DNA of 40,380 nt from Nitrospirota bacterium (GTDB lineage Bacteria > Nitrospirota > Nitrospiria > 2-01-FULL-66-17), in the NCBI GenBank assembly GCA_040757335.1, contig JBFLXB010000003.1, forward strand, positions 13,519 through 53,898. Direction: 5' to 3'. The notes beneath the pieces were generated by a model, which was not told the origin of the DNA, ran no database searches, and saw only the letters and a list, made by a program, of their open reading frames with translations. Position 1 is the first letter of the stretch, and every line of letters begins with the position of its first letter. This document shows positions 9,301 through 16,841 of the stretch, in pieces. The translations under genes were made by a program, and so were the position numbers.

Positions 9301-12300
9301 ATACAAGTCCACTTAGTGGATCCGACGTTCTGCTCATTCGATTCCAATCCGATGGTAGCCTTGATACCACCTTCGGGCTGCAAGGTATGGTGATTACTGA
9401 TATTGGAGGCGTTCACAATATAGCCACTGCACTGGCGTTGCAGCCAGACGGAAGACTTGTAGCGGCTGGAGGAATCTGGAATCCATCTAGCGCAGAATAT
9501 GGTGGGCTGCTACTGAGGTATAACCAGGATGGGAGCCAAGATGCTACATTCGGTTCAGGTGGTGTGGTAATAGCTGGCGGAGTTGTTGGGCTGGCTTACG
9601 CCGTAGTTGTGCAGCCGAACGGTAGAATTGTGGGTGCCGGAACTACGACTGGTGGCACCGGCGACTTTGCAATAGTCCGGTATGACCAGGATGGTAGCCT
9701 GGATTCCACTTTCGGCTCGCAAGGTAAAGTGATTACTGACATAGGAGGTTCAGGGGATGCAGCGCAAGCCTTAGTATTACAGCCAGACGGCAAGATAATC
9801 GCGGCAGGATCTGGTTTAGGTCCGAGTCCTGATTTTGCCTTGGCGCGCTATCTTGGCGACTCGGTGACAATCAACAGCCCGCCGGTGGCCAACCCGCAAT
9901 CAGTCTCAACCCCGGAAGACACCGCGCTCGCGATCACGCTGACCGGCAGCGACCCCGACGGCGACCCCCTCACGTTTGCCGTCTCGGGCGGTCCCTTAAA
10001 TGGAGTGCTCTCGGGTATCGCGCCGAACCTCACCTACACGCCGACCGCCAACTACAACGGCCCCGATAGCTTCATGTTCGAGGTGAACGACGGCACGCTC
10101 ACTTCGGCCCCGGCCACAGTCTCGATCACTGTCACGCCCATGAACGATCCACCGGTTCTGGCGGCGATCGGGAACAGCAGTGTGAACGAGGGGCAGCTCG
10201 TGCAGTTCACTGTATCGGCCACCGATGTCGATGGTAATCCTCTGACCTTCACGGCCACGGGTCTGCCCCCAGGAGCGACGTTTAATCCAGCCACGCAAAG
10301 CTTCAGCTATACGCCGGGCTTTGGAGTGTCTACATCGACCGCCAACAGCTTCTTCGATGTGTTCTTTGAAGTGAGCGATGGACAAGGCGGCACGGCTAGT
10401 GAGACCGTCCGGATCACGGTCGTCGACGTTCCACAACTGGTCTCGATTGAGGTGACTCCGGCCAACTCCGTCATCAACGTAGGCCAGACCCAGCAGTTCA
10501 CGGCGACGGGGACCTTTGACGATGGCTCCACGCGGGTGTTGACCTCCGGGGGGACGGCCGGAACGTGGCAGCCCACGGGGTCGATGGGGACGGTGCGAAC
10601 TACTCACACAGCGACCCTCCTACCTAATGGGAAAGTTTTGATCGCCGGGGGAGCCGGCCCTCTGGCCTCAGCGGAGTTGTATGATCCGGCCACAGGGATC
10701 TTTACTCCCACGGGTTCGATGGGGACGGGGCGATATGCGCACAAGGCGACCCTGTTGCCTAACGGGAAGGTCTTGATCACGGGGGGGAGACTGGATAATT
10801 CCGCCGGGAGTGAGCTGGCCTCAGCGGAGTTGTATGATCCGGCCACGGGCCTGTTTACTGCCACGGGGTCCATGGGATCGATCCGATCTGATCACACAGC
10901 GACCCTTCTGCCCAATGGGAAGGTCTTAATTACGGGGGGATCGTATTACATCTATTTCCATGCCACGGCGGAGGTGTATGATCCGGCCACAGGGGTGTTT
11001 ACCCCAACGGGGTCGATGGTGGCGACCCGAGCTCATCACACGGCAACCCTCTTGCCCAATGGGACGGTCTTGATCACGGGGTGTTGTGGCTCTGCCACGG
11101 CGGAGGTGTATGATCCGGCCACGGGTATCTTTACCGCCACGGGGTCGATGGTGGCGGCCAGAGCTTATTGGCACACGGCGACCCTTCTGCCAAACGGGAA
11201 CGTCCTGGTTGCCGGGGGGATGTATCCGCAGGACGATGGTACTGCCACGGCAGAGGTGTATGATCAGGCCATGGGGGTCTTTACACTCACGGGATCCATG
11301 GGGACGGGGCGAATGTATCACACAGCGACCCTCCTGCCCGACGGGGAAGTCTTGATTGCCGGTGGTCATAATATCGCTGTCACTCATGGTACGGCGGAGC
11401 TCTATCATTCAGTCACGGGAAACTTTAGCGCCACAGGGTCGATGGGGACAGGGCGAACGGCTCATACAGCAACCCTCCTCCCCAACGGGAAAGTTTTGGT
11501 GACAGGAGGGGGCACTGCCACGGCGGAGCTCTATGAGCTGCCTGCCTCTTCGGTTGTCTGGAACAGCAGCAACACCACTGTAGCCACACTTGACGCAAAT
11601 GGTCTGGCCACCGGCCTCACGCCTGGCACCACGACGATCACGGCCACCTCGGGCAGCATCAGCGGGAGCACGACCCTCCGTGTGAATGCCCCGCCAGTGG
11701 CGAACGCGGGGTCGGATCAGGTGGTCGAGGCGTCTTCGGCATCCGGAGCCTCGGTGAACCTGGATGGCTCAGCCTCCAGCGATCCCGATGGCGATGCCCT
11801 CACGTGTACGTGGGAGCTGGGCGGGGCCGGCCCTGCTGCTTTGGGTTGTCAGGTCACGGTGACGATCCCCTTGGATAGCTTCACCGTGACGCTGACCGTG
11901 ACCGATGCTTTTGGCGCCACGGCCACCGACACCGCTCAGATCACGGTGCAAGACACCACGCCGCCTACGATCACGGTCACTCAGAACCCTCCGCCCAACG
12001 GCAACGGCTGGAACAACACCGATGTCACTGTGAGCTTCACGGCCGCTGACGCGGTATCAGCCGCCACGTGTACTCCGGCGTCCGTCGCACTCACCACCGA
12101 GGGGGCCGGTCAGACAGTGAGTACCACCTGCACCGATGCCGCTGGTAATAGCGCAACCGCGAACCACACTGTGAATATCGACAAGACTGTCCCCACCGTC
12201 GCGTTCAGCGCCCTGACCCCCGCGCCCAATGCCGCGGGATGGAACAGCACCGACGTGACGATCGCGTTCACGGCGTCTGACGGCCTCTCGGGCCTCGACA

Positions 12301-13034
12301 CGGTCAATCCGACCAGTCCGCTGTCGTTCACCGTAGACGGCTCAGGCCTCACCCAGAACGTCACGGTGACCGACCGCGCCGGCAACATTGCGACGGTGAC
12401 GTCACCAGTCGTGAATCGCGATACGCTGGAGCCCTCCGGCTCGATCGTCATCGAGGGCGATCAAGCGTGGGTAGGCCGGAGGAACGTCACGTTGACGTTG
12501 ACCTGCACGGATGGTACGAGCGGCTGCAGCCAGATGCAGTTCAGCAACGACAACGTGACCTTCACGGCCCTGGAAGCGTTCGCCACGAGCAAGGCCTGGA
12601 CCCTTACCTCAAGCAATGGGCTCAAGACCGTGTACGTCCGCTATACGGATACGGCCGGCAATGTGTCGCCTAGTCTGTCGGACACGATCATGGTGGACGG
12701 CACGAATCCGGTGCTGAGCGGGGTGGCGGATTCTCCGGATCCGTTCCGGCCTAGCAGGGGGGAGACCACGACCATCGAGTTTACGCTCTCGGACAACTTG
12801 TCGGAAACCTGTTCCATTGAAATGAGGATCTTTTCGTCCTCCAACGTGCTCGTCAGAATCCTCACCAGTCCGGCATCCTGTCCCGCGGGTGGGGCCGTGG
12901 GGTCCCTGGTGTGGGATGGGCGCAACGGTGGAGGGGTGATCGTGCCGGACGACACCTACACGTACCGGATGCGAGGGACCGACAATGCCCAAAACGGGTC
13001 GAGCCTGGTGAGCGGGACGGTGAAGGTCAGGTAG
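6369..13034 (+). CDS. Giant secreted multi-propeller protein (SBBP, delta-60, kelch, BIG2, PKD)
   Basis: About 2221 residues. The ATG at 6369 is chosen because it opens a signal peptide (hydrophobic FGIGVLLPSLVLF, then ESRAQ). An in-frame ATG at 6249 has a better ribosome site (GGGGAGGG, 6236-6243) but would put about 40 residues before the signal. Modules by nucleotide are about eight SBBP repeats (GNVYVTG..DYVTVKYD..G.QQW, 6450-7680), about eight INA.G.VVW...LYDG units (7715-8690), seven delta-60 repeats (8700-9865), two cadherin-like Ig modules (9880-10425), a BIG2 domain (10436-10545 and 11548-11685) split by seven kelch-like HTATLLPNGKVLI.GG units (10555-11535), PKD (11689-11955), three Ig-like modules and a FlgD-like tail. 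It is probably an extracellular or surface protein; ligand unknown. The last ~430 residues match the upstream gene, so the two are paralogues by module shuffling. Confidence 0.9.
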   Translation: MPIFRWFAFGIGVLLPSLVLFHGESRAQVVEDWVARYNGPANGEDYVARKIVVDSLGNSYVTGTSWSGTTNQIATIKYGPSGTQLWVATYSGVGGANAASLAVDSSGNVFVTGTSNGDYVTLMYDTNGNLQWATTYDGGGVDQVSTVVPDGFGNVIVTGTSSNGTNNDYLTVKYDSFGNQQWAVPYDGGGEDQVGTLFGLPYGLAVDGLGNVVVHGTSFNGIDDDFVTVKYDPSGNQLWARPYHDGGTEQGTAVAVDALGNVYVTGAGTGGVGSEDYVTVKYDASGTLQWANRYDNGSWDYGLNVVVDNTGNVYAHGVSSTGTGGDYATVKYDASGVQQWVARYDNGFDDGSSAIALDSLGNVYVSCSSSNGFDYDYATVKFDGSGVQQWVIRYDTGLEDDGVAVALFEDGFGNVSVFATGSSSNGANYDYATVKYSQTSLGVSYTTSQLTDDTDNQTSPQINAQGKVVWVNGVGDVVLYDAGTATILGASAGLPPQLNAQGKVVWVNSAGQIVLYDGGATTILWTGAGIYEPPQINAIGQVVWSDWDGTSDYEIYFYDGTATTQLTNNALDDHAPKLNASGQLVWVSFDGTDEEIMLFNGSGTVPLTDNALNDSTPEINDAGKVVWVQDDGAGGEILLYDGAGTLQLTNNDFPDFYPQINAAGQVVWIGLNATGRTLVYLYDGSTTIHLTGPGGLDYEPKINSSGQVVWSSQTFSNFHVVVYDGNTTIQLTDNALAALAGNPQVAINDAGTVVWAGFAGTDSEIFMATPTVSGPVGPGDLDASFGISGIVTTDFGGSDHATEVLLQPDGKVVAVGHITGFDFALARYNPKGSLDTTFGSAGKAVLGNVFQASAAVLQTDGKIVAAGWGSGSIGGGPDLALVRFNSNGSLDTTFGVQGIVVTDIGSTGSTARALVVQPDGKLVVAGDANGNVALVRYNQDGSLDTTFGAQGIVIADAGIAFSIVLQPDAKLVVAGYRYTSPLSGSDVLLIRFQSDGSLDTTFGLQGMVITDIGGVHNIATALALQPDGRLVAAGGIWNPSSAEYGGLLLRYNQDGSQDATFGSGGVVIAGGVVGLAYAVVVQPNGRIVGAGTTTGGTGDFAIVRYDQDGSLDSTFGSQGKVITDIGGSGDAAQALVLQPDGKIIAAGSGLGPSPDFALARYLGDSVTINSPPVANPQSVSTPEDTALAITLTGSDPDGDPLTFAVSGGPLNGVLSGIAPNLTYTPTANYNGPDSFMFEVNDGTLTSAPATVSITVTPMNDPPVLAAIGNSSVNEGQLVQFTVSATDVDGNPLTFTATGLPPGATFNPATQSFSYTPGFGVSTSTANSFFDVFFEVSDGQGGTASETVRITVVDVPQLVSIEVTPANSVINVGQTQQFTATGTFDDGSTRVLTSGGTAGTWQPTGSMGTVRTTHTATLLPNGKVLIAGGAGPLASAELYDPATGIFTPTGSMGTGRYAHKATLLPNGKVLITGGRLDNSAGSELASAELYDPATGLFTATGSMGSIRSDHTATLLPNGKVLITGGSYYIYFHATAEVYDPATGVFTPTGSMVATRAHHTATLLPNGTVLITGCCGSATAEVYDPATGIFTATGSMVAARAYWHTATLLPNGNVLVAGGMYPQDDGTATAEVYDQAMGVFTLTGSMGTGRMYHTATLLPDGEVLIAGGHNIAVTHGTAELYHSVTGNFSATGSMGTGRTAHTATLLPNGKVLVTGGGTATAELYELPASSVVWNSSNTTVATLDANGLATGLTPGTTTITATSGSISGSTTLRVNAPPVANAGSDQVVEASSASGASVNLDGSASSDPDGDALTCTWELGGAGPAALGCQVTVTIPLDSFTVTLTVTDAFGATATDTAQITVQDTTPPTITVTQNPPPNGNGWNNTDVTVSFTAADAVSAATCTPASVALTTEGAGQTVSTTCTDAAGNSATANHTVNIDKTVPTVAFSALTPAPNAAGWNSTDVTIAFTASDGLSGLDTVNPTSPLSFTVDGSGLTQNVTVTDRAGNIATVTSPVVNRDTLEPSGSIVIEGDQAWVGRRNVTLTLTCTDGTSGCSQMQFSNDNVTFTALEAFATSKAWTLTSSNGLKTVYVRYTDTAGNVSPSLSDTIMVDGTNPVLSGVADSPDPFRPSRGETTTIEFTLSDNLSETCSIEMRIFSSSNVLVRILTSPASCPAGGAVGSLVWDGRNGGGVIVPDDTYTYRMRGTDNAQNGSSLVSGTVKVR

Positions 13035-13056
13035 CTGAGGTGATCTTGAAAGCAGT

Positions 13057-13089
13057 GTCCCGGCCCGCCTCACTGAGGCGGGCCGGGAC
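13057..13089 (+). terminator. Strong hairpin after the repeat-protein gene
   Basis: GTCCCGGCCCGCCTCA at 13057-13072 pairs with its exact complement at 13074-13089, a stem of at least 14 bp with a tiny loop. It lies 23 bp after the stop at 13034. T-rich sequence (GGTTTATTTATTG) follows, but without a clean U-run. Confidence 0.75.
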
Positions 13090-13241
13090 ATGTGGTTTAT
13101 TTATTGTCCTCATCGGTGTAACTTCCTTCGCTCCCCCCTGCACTTCGTAGTCAGCAGGTCGTCGGTTGCTGCCACACCTGGCCGGGGGGACGTTTTATAT
13201 GGGAGAGCGTCTGATTAGGAGTTGGGTCTGAAACACAGAGC

Positions 13242-13275
13242 CGAGGGGCGTCCAACCGGACGCCCCTCGCGTTTT
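13242..13275 (+). terminator. Intrinsic terminator
   Basis: CGAGGGGCGTCC at 13242-13253, loop AACC, then the perfect complement at 13258-13269, followed by CGTTTTCTC. This has standard rho-independent form. It stands 80 bp before the YbhB gene and 150 bp after the first hairpin, so it ends either read-through or a short transcript starting in between. No gene was seen in 13090-13241. Confidence 0.75.
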
Positions 13276-13357
13276 CTCATCGACTCGACGTACAATCCCG
13301 CCACGCCGCCTTTCCTGTTAGCGTGTGCCGATTCCTGTCTTGAGATCGAGGAACCCG

Positions 13358-13819
13358 ATGGCGTTCGAGCTCTCGAGTCCCGTGATCGGGCCCAACGTAC
13401 CGATCCCCAAGAAATACACGTGCGACGGGGCCGACCTGTCGATTCCGCTCGAGTGGCGGAACCCCCCAGAAGGCGCGCAGAGCTTTGCGCTGATCGCCGA
13501 CGACCCGGATGCGCCGGGGCGCACGTGGGTGCACTGGGTGATCCACAACCTTCCTCCCGACGCGCGCAGGCTTCCGGAAGGCGTTCCGACCACGAAAATG
13601 CTGCCCGACGGGAGCAGCCAGGGGATGAACGATTTCGGACGACCGGGATACGGCGGACCGTGCCCGCCACCGGGCCGCCCGCACCGCTACGTCTTCACGC
13701 TCTACGCGTTGGACGCGATGCTTGCCGCGGACGCGGGGGCATCCAAGGCGTCTCTGCTCAAGGCGATGACGGGACACGTCTTGGGACAAGCTCAGTGGAT
13801 CCGCCGGTACGGACGCTGA
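13358..13819 (+). CDS. YbhB/YbcL family PEBP-like protein
   Basis: 153 residues, the usual size for bacterial YbhB/YbcL proteins (the Raf-kinase-inhibitor/PEBP fold). The family's ligand-pocket motifs are present: DDPDAPGRTWVHWVIHNLP in the first half and GPCPPPGRPHRYVFTLYALD in the second. The ATG at 13358 is preceded by GAGG (13348-13351) and gives the standard N-terminus MAFELSSP. There is no signal peptide, so it is cytoplasmic. The precise cellular role of bacterial members is not settled; anion or small-ligand binding is the family's known feature. It is a single gene, convergent with the OmpA-type gene 24 bp downstream. Confidence 0.9.
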   Translation: MAFELSSPVIGPNVPIPKKYTCDGADLSIPLEWRNPPEGAQSFALIADDPDAPGRTWVHWVIHNLPPDARRLPEGVPTTKMLPDGSSQGMNDFGRPGYGGPCPPPGRPHRYVFTLYALDAMLAADAGASKASLLKAMTGHVLGQAQWIRRYGR

Positions 13820-13843
13820 CCCCGCCCACGCCCGGGCAGCCGC

Positions 13844-14650
13844 CTACTCCAGCTCCTTGAGCACTTCCTGCACGTCCGCGGGCACGAGTACGATCTCGAT
13901 CCGTCGGTTTTCGGCCCGTCCTTCGGGCGTGTCGTTGCTCGCAATCGGTCGGTAAGGACCATAGCCCACGGCCGCCAACTGCGCGCCAGCGACGCCGGCT
14001 TCCTCCAGGAAGCGCAGCACGTTGGTTGCGCGCTGGGTGGAGAGCTCCCAGTTGGTGGGGAACCGCTCGCGCAACTTCTCCCCGATCGGGACGTTGTCGG
14101 TGGACCCCTCGATTCGAATCTGTTTGTCGGTGACGGTCTTGAGGATATCCCCGACCTTCTTGAGCACACCTTTCCCCGCGGGTTTGATTTCGGCCCGACC
14201 AGAGTCGAACAGGACTTTCTCGACCAGGTTGACCGAGAGTCGGTCCCGGATCTGCGTGACTTTGATCTCGCCTTTCTTGATCTCGCCTTCGAGGTCTTTT
14301 ACGAGGCTGTCGTACGTGCCCTTGAGGCGCTTGATCTCCTCGTCTTTCTGGGCGCTCGTAATCTGGGCTTGTCGCTCCACTACGGCCAGCCGCTCATTGA
14401 GCGTCGCCAGCTCCTGCTCGACTCGTTGTTTCTCGGCCCGTTGCACGGCCAGTTCCTCTTCCAAGGTGCTCTTTTGGCTCTCGAGCTCTTTTCGTTGACC
14501 GTCGAGCGCGGCCACTTGTTGCTGCAACGTGGCCCGCTCCGCGGCTCCCTGGGATTCGAGCGCGCGATACCTCCCTTTGGAGACGCAGCCGGAAACCAGC
14601 ACAGCGGTCAATACGAGAACCATCGGCGTGTGTTTGCAACGTGTGTTCAT
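13844..14650 (-). CDS. OmpA/MotB-domain outer-membrane lipoprotein with coiled coil
   Basis: 268 residues. The ATG at 14650 has a near-perfect ribosome site (AAGGAGGAACC) just upstream on the minus strand. The N-terminus is a lipoprotein signal, VLVLTAVLVSGC, with the lipid cysteine at residue 22. Residues about 35-130 form a long Glu/Gln/Lys-rich coiled coil. Residues about 140-260 form an OmpA C-terminal domain (VLFDSGRAEIKPAG, then NWELSTQRATNVLRFLEEAG, then GRAENRRIEIVL), which in this family binds peptidoglycan. It probably tethers the outer membrane to the wall. Its start overlaps the stop of the methyltransferase gene as ATGA, so the two are co-transcribed and translationally coupled. 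Confidence 0.92.
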   Translation of the reverse strand: MNTRCKHTPMVLVLTAVLVSGCVSKGRYRALESQGAAERATLQQQVAALDGQRKELESQKSTLEEELAVQRAEKQRVEQELATLNERLAVVERQAQITSAQKDEEIKRLKGTYDSLVKDLEGEIKKGEIKVTQIRDRLSVNLVEKVLFDSGRAEIKPAGKGVLKKVGDILKTVTDKQIRIEGSTDNVPIGEKLRERFPTNWELSTQRATNVLRFLEEAGVAGAQLAAVGYGPYRPIASNDTPEGRAENRRIEIVLVPADVQEVLKELE

Positions 14651-15555
14651 GGTTCCTCCTTGGGTTGAGCTGGGAGGGGACTCCGTGCTAAACGTGCCGG
14701 CGTGGACAGCTTTCTCGCGAATCCGATCTGGGTATAGGCCCACCGGTTGACCGGCCACCAGCGGCGCCACGCAATGTCCAAACGGTTCAGGGCCATCACG
14801 GCGCGCTCGGCCCGCCCGATGCGGTCCGAGAACTGAAGCCGTTCCGGCCGCGGGATCAAAAAGGAGAAGAAATCGAATCCGTACGTCCGCTCCAGCCTGA
14901 AACCGTGGCTCGCGAGCAGGTCGCGCATCTCCTGCCGGCCGAAGGTGTTGAACTCCAGTTGGCGGCCGCGGAATGACCAGGCGTGCGTGTGGCCTCGCTC
15001 GGGATCGACCCGCGCGCGACGGCGTTCCTCCGCGTCCCACAGCAGTCCGGGGTGGTACTTGTTGTCGTAGTCCAGCACCAGCAGCGCGCCGGGTCGGCAC
15101 AGACGGGAGAGTTGCGCGAGCGCCGTGTCGTAGTCCGGGATGTGGCCGATCACGTCACCGTACGCGATCACGCAGTCGAACGAGGCGTCCGGCAACGGCG
15201 GCTTAGTGAGGTCCGAACACACGAACCGCACGTTGTGCACGCGTTCGCGCACGGCGCGCTGCTCGGCCAATGCCAGCGCGTCGGGAGACACGTCCAGACC
15301 CGTGACGTGTTTGGCGAAGCGGGCGGCGTAGAACGTGTGGTAGCCTTCGCCGCATCCCACATCCAACACCGACTCGTACGGCCCGCCGTGGCGTTGTTGC
15401 TCGAAAATTTCGCGTTGGCAGGTGTCGAAGAGTTGGTAGATCCGGATGAAGTACGGGAACTGCGCGAGGTCGAGGCCCGCGATGTTGGCGTAGAACGCCT
15501 TGACCTGTTGGACGTGCCGGGCGGGATCCGGCAGCTTGCGATGAGGCGTCAACAT
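14647..15555 (-). CDS. Class I SAM-dependent methyltransferase
   Basis: 302 residues. SAM-binding motif I is clear (VLDVGCGEG, residues 63-71), followed by an acidic motif II (VTGLDVSPDAL) and FDCVIAYGDVIGHI as motif III. The fold is the Methyltransf_11/25 type. A C-terminal extension of about 100 residues, rich in Arg and Trp, is not typical of the core fold and may set the substrate, which cannot be read from sequence. It is the first gene of a two-gene minus-strand operon with the OmpA-type lipoprotein (ATGA overlap). About 35 bp separate it from the rnhC-like gene, also on the minus strand, so all three may share the promoter at 16284-16312. Confidence 0.85.
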   Translation of the reverse strand: MLTPHRKLPDPARHVQQVKAFYANIAGLDLAQFPYFIRIYQLFDTCQREIFEQQRHGGPYESVLDVGCGEGYHTFYAARFAKHVTGLDVSPDALALAEQRAVRERVHNVRFVCSDLTKPPLPDASFDCVIAYGDVIGHIPDYDTALAQLSRLCRPGALLVLDYDNKYHPGLLWDAEERRRARVDPERGHTHAWSFRGRQLEFNTFGRQEMRDLLASHGFRLERTYGFDFFSFLIPRPERLQFSDRIGRAERAVMALNRLDIAWRRWWPVNRWAYTQIGFARKLSTPARLARSPLPAQPKEEP

Positions 15556-15589
15556 CCGCGCGGCATTATACGCAAGACCCGTGTCGAAG

Positions 15590-16240
15590 TCATTTCGCCA
15601 GCACTTTGGCCGTGGTCTTGAAGTGCACTTTGGCGAAGGTCGAGAGCGCCGCTTCCCCCTTGGCGCGCACCAGGCGTTTGGCGGCGGCGTCTACCAGGTC
15701 GGAGGCGCCTTTGGGCAGGACCAGGCCCGCTTCCTCGGAGAGCCGGTCGAGTCGCCGCACGAACTCCGCGCGCGCCACGACCGACGCCGCGGCCACTGCC
15801 ACGTCTTCCTCGGCCCGCGGGCGTTGCTGGAGCTCGATGGCCCGGCCCTTGCGCATCAGCGCGTCTTGAATGAAGCGCTCGTCGCCGAATTGATCGCTGA
15901 TGGCTCGCGTCGCCGGGCAGCCGGCCTCGAGGAGGTTCTCGATTGCGCGGGCGTGGCCCCAGCCGAGGAGTCGATTGAGGTTCTTCAGCTTGCCGTAGAG
16001 TTCGTTGTACTTGGCGGGTCCGATCGCGACCACGCTGGTACGGCAGAGCCCCGGAATGTCCCCGGCCAGGTCCGCGATCGTGCGGTCGGAGAGCCGCTTG
16101 CTGTCTCGCACGCCCGAGGCGCGCAACATGGCCGCCGTCTCTTCGTCCACGCAGACCGCGGCGATGACCAGGGGGCCGAAATAGTCGCCCTTGCCCGACT
16201 CGTCCACCCCGATCCAGGCGGAGGTCGAGTTCATGGGCAT
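15590..16240 (-). CDS. rnhC: Ribonuclease HIII-like (short form)
   Basis: 216 residues from ATG 16240 (an ATG at 16234 is equally possible; neither has a clear ribosome site). The motif GVDESGKGDYFGPLV (Asp13, Glu14) is the RNase HIII form of the type-2 RNase H active site, and DSKRLSD follows. The enzyme cleaves the RNA strand of RNA-DNA hybrids in the cytoplasm. Firmicute RNase HIII is about 300 residues with an N-terminal TBP-like substrate-binding domain; that domain is absent here. The open frame continues upstream to 16375, but that part is Pro/Arg-rich and crosses the promoter, so it is not counted. It is divergent from rpsF. Confidence 0.82.
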   Translation of the reverse strand: MPMNSTSAWIGVDESGKGDYFGPLVIAAVCVDEETAAMLRASGVRDSKRLSDRTIADLAGDIPGLCRTSVVAIGPAKYNELYGKLKNLNRLLGWGHARAIENLLEAGCPATRAISDQFGDERFIQDALMRKGRAIELQQRPRAEEDVAVAAASVVARAEFVRRLDRLSEEAGLVLPKGASDLVDAAAKRLVRAKGEAALSTFAKVHFKTTAKVLAK

Positions 16241-16283
16241 CCCGGGAAACGATGGCCGGCTGGGTGGGGCCGCATGCCGGGCG

Positions 16284-16312
16284 ACTCTAGCAGAAGGGGT
16301 TCGGCCGATCAA
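16284..16312 (-). promoter_or_regulatory. Sigma-70-type promoter for the rnhC-like gene
   Basis: Read on the minus strand: -35 TTGATC (16312-16307), 17-bp spacer, -10 TAGAGT (16289-16284). It gives a leader of about 35 nt to the ATG at 16240. It lies back to back with the rpsF promoter. Confidence 0.6.
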
Positions 16313-16323
16313 GGCAAACCGCC

Positions 16324-16353
16324 TTGCTTTCTCGTCTGGCCCTGTGCTATAAA
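16324..16353 (+). promoter_or_regulatory. Sigma-70-type promoter for rpsF-ssb-rpsR
   Basis: -35 TTGCTT (16324-16329), 18-bp spacer, -10 TATAAA (16348-16353). It starts a leader of about 65 nt before the rpsF ATG at 16427. Confidence 0.6.
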
Positions 16354-16426
16354 CCGCAGTCCTTGCTCTCGCCACGGTGCGAGGGCTTTAGAGCCAAAAG
16401 GAATCCCATCGAAGGAGTTCCATCGC

Positions 16427-16816
16427 ATGGCGGTCTACGAAACCATTTTTATCGTCAAGACCTCGGTCTCCGAGGAAGAGTTGGCGGCGCTCGTCGCCAA
16501 GGTTCGCGGGGTCATCGAAAAGCACGGCGGCGAGGTCCTTAAGGTCGAGAACTGGGGCAAAAAGAAGCTCGCGTACGAAGTCCGCAAGGAAAAGAAGGGC
16601 ACCTACGTGTTCTATCGGTTTCGCGGGCCCGGCGCGGTGGTGTCGGAGTTGGAGCGGCAGTATCGCGTCGAAGACGCGATCATCAAGTTCATCACCGTGA
16701 AATGTGATCCCAAGTTGCTCGCGGAAGAGATGGCGCGCGAAAGCGCGGCGAGCCATGCCTCCCCGGGAGGGCACGGAGGCGGGGCGGCCGCGGCGGAGCC
16801 CATGACGCCCGCGTGA
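16427..16816 (+). CDS. rpsF: 30S ribosomal protein S6
   Basis: 129 residues. The sequence starts MAVYETIFIVKTSVSEEEL and has the S6 core motif NWGKKKLAYEVRKEKKGTYV and the end of the fold at YRVEDAIIKFITVK. Residues after about 100 are a Gly/Ala/His-rich tail (SPGGHGGGAAAAEP) typical of S6 length variants. The start at 16427 follows GAAGGAG (16411-16417) at 9 bp. S6 pairs with S18 on the platform of the small ribosomal subunit. It is the first gene of the conserved rpsF-ssb-rpsR cluster; the gap to ssb is 25 bp. Confidence 0.97.
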   Translation: MAVYETIFIVKTSVSEEELAALVAKVRGVIEKHGGEVLKVENWGKKKLAYEVRKEKKGTYVFYRFRGPGAVVSELERQYRVEDAIIKFITVKCDPKLLAEEMARESAASHASPGGHGGGAAAAEPMTPA

Positions 16817-16841
16817 GCGGCCGCGGCCCGGGAGATCGGAC

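Noticed and set aside
10555-11535. CRISPR-like array from the regular repeats
   Set aside because: The spacing reflects in-frame kelch-like protein repeats within one long gene; the units diverge mainly at coding-neutral positions and there are no cas genes.
14651-15100. Longer N-terminus for the OmpA-type lipoprotein
   Set aside because: The strong ribosome site and lipoprotein signal mark ATG 14650; the upstream part overlaps the methyltransferase in another frame.
15581-16816. A longer rpsF reading frame starting at 15581
   Set aside because: The extension runs antisense over the rnhC-like gene and across both divergent promoters; the S6 sequence starts normally at 16427 behind GAAGGAG.
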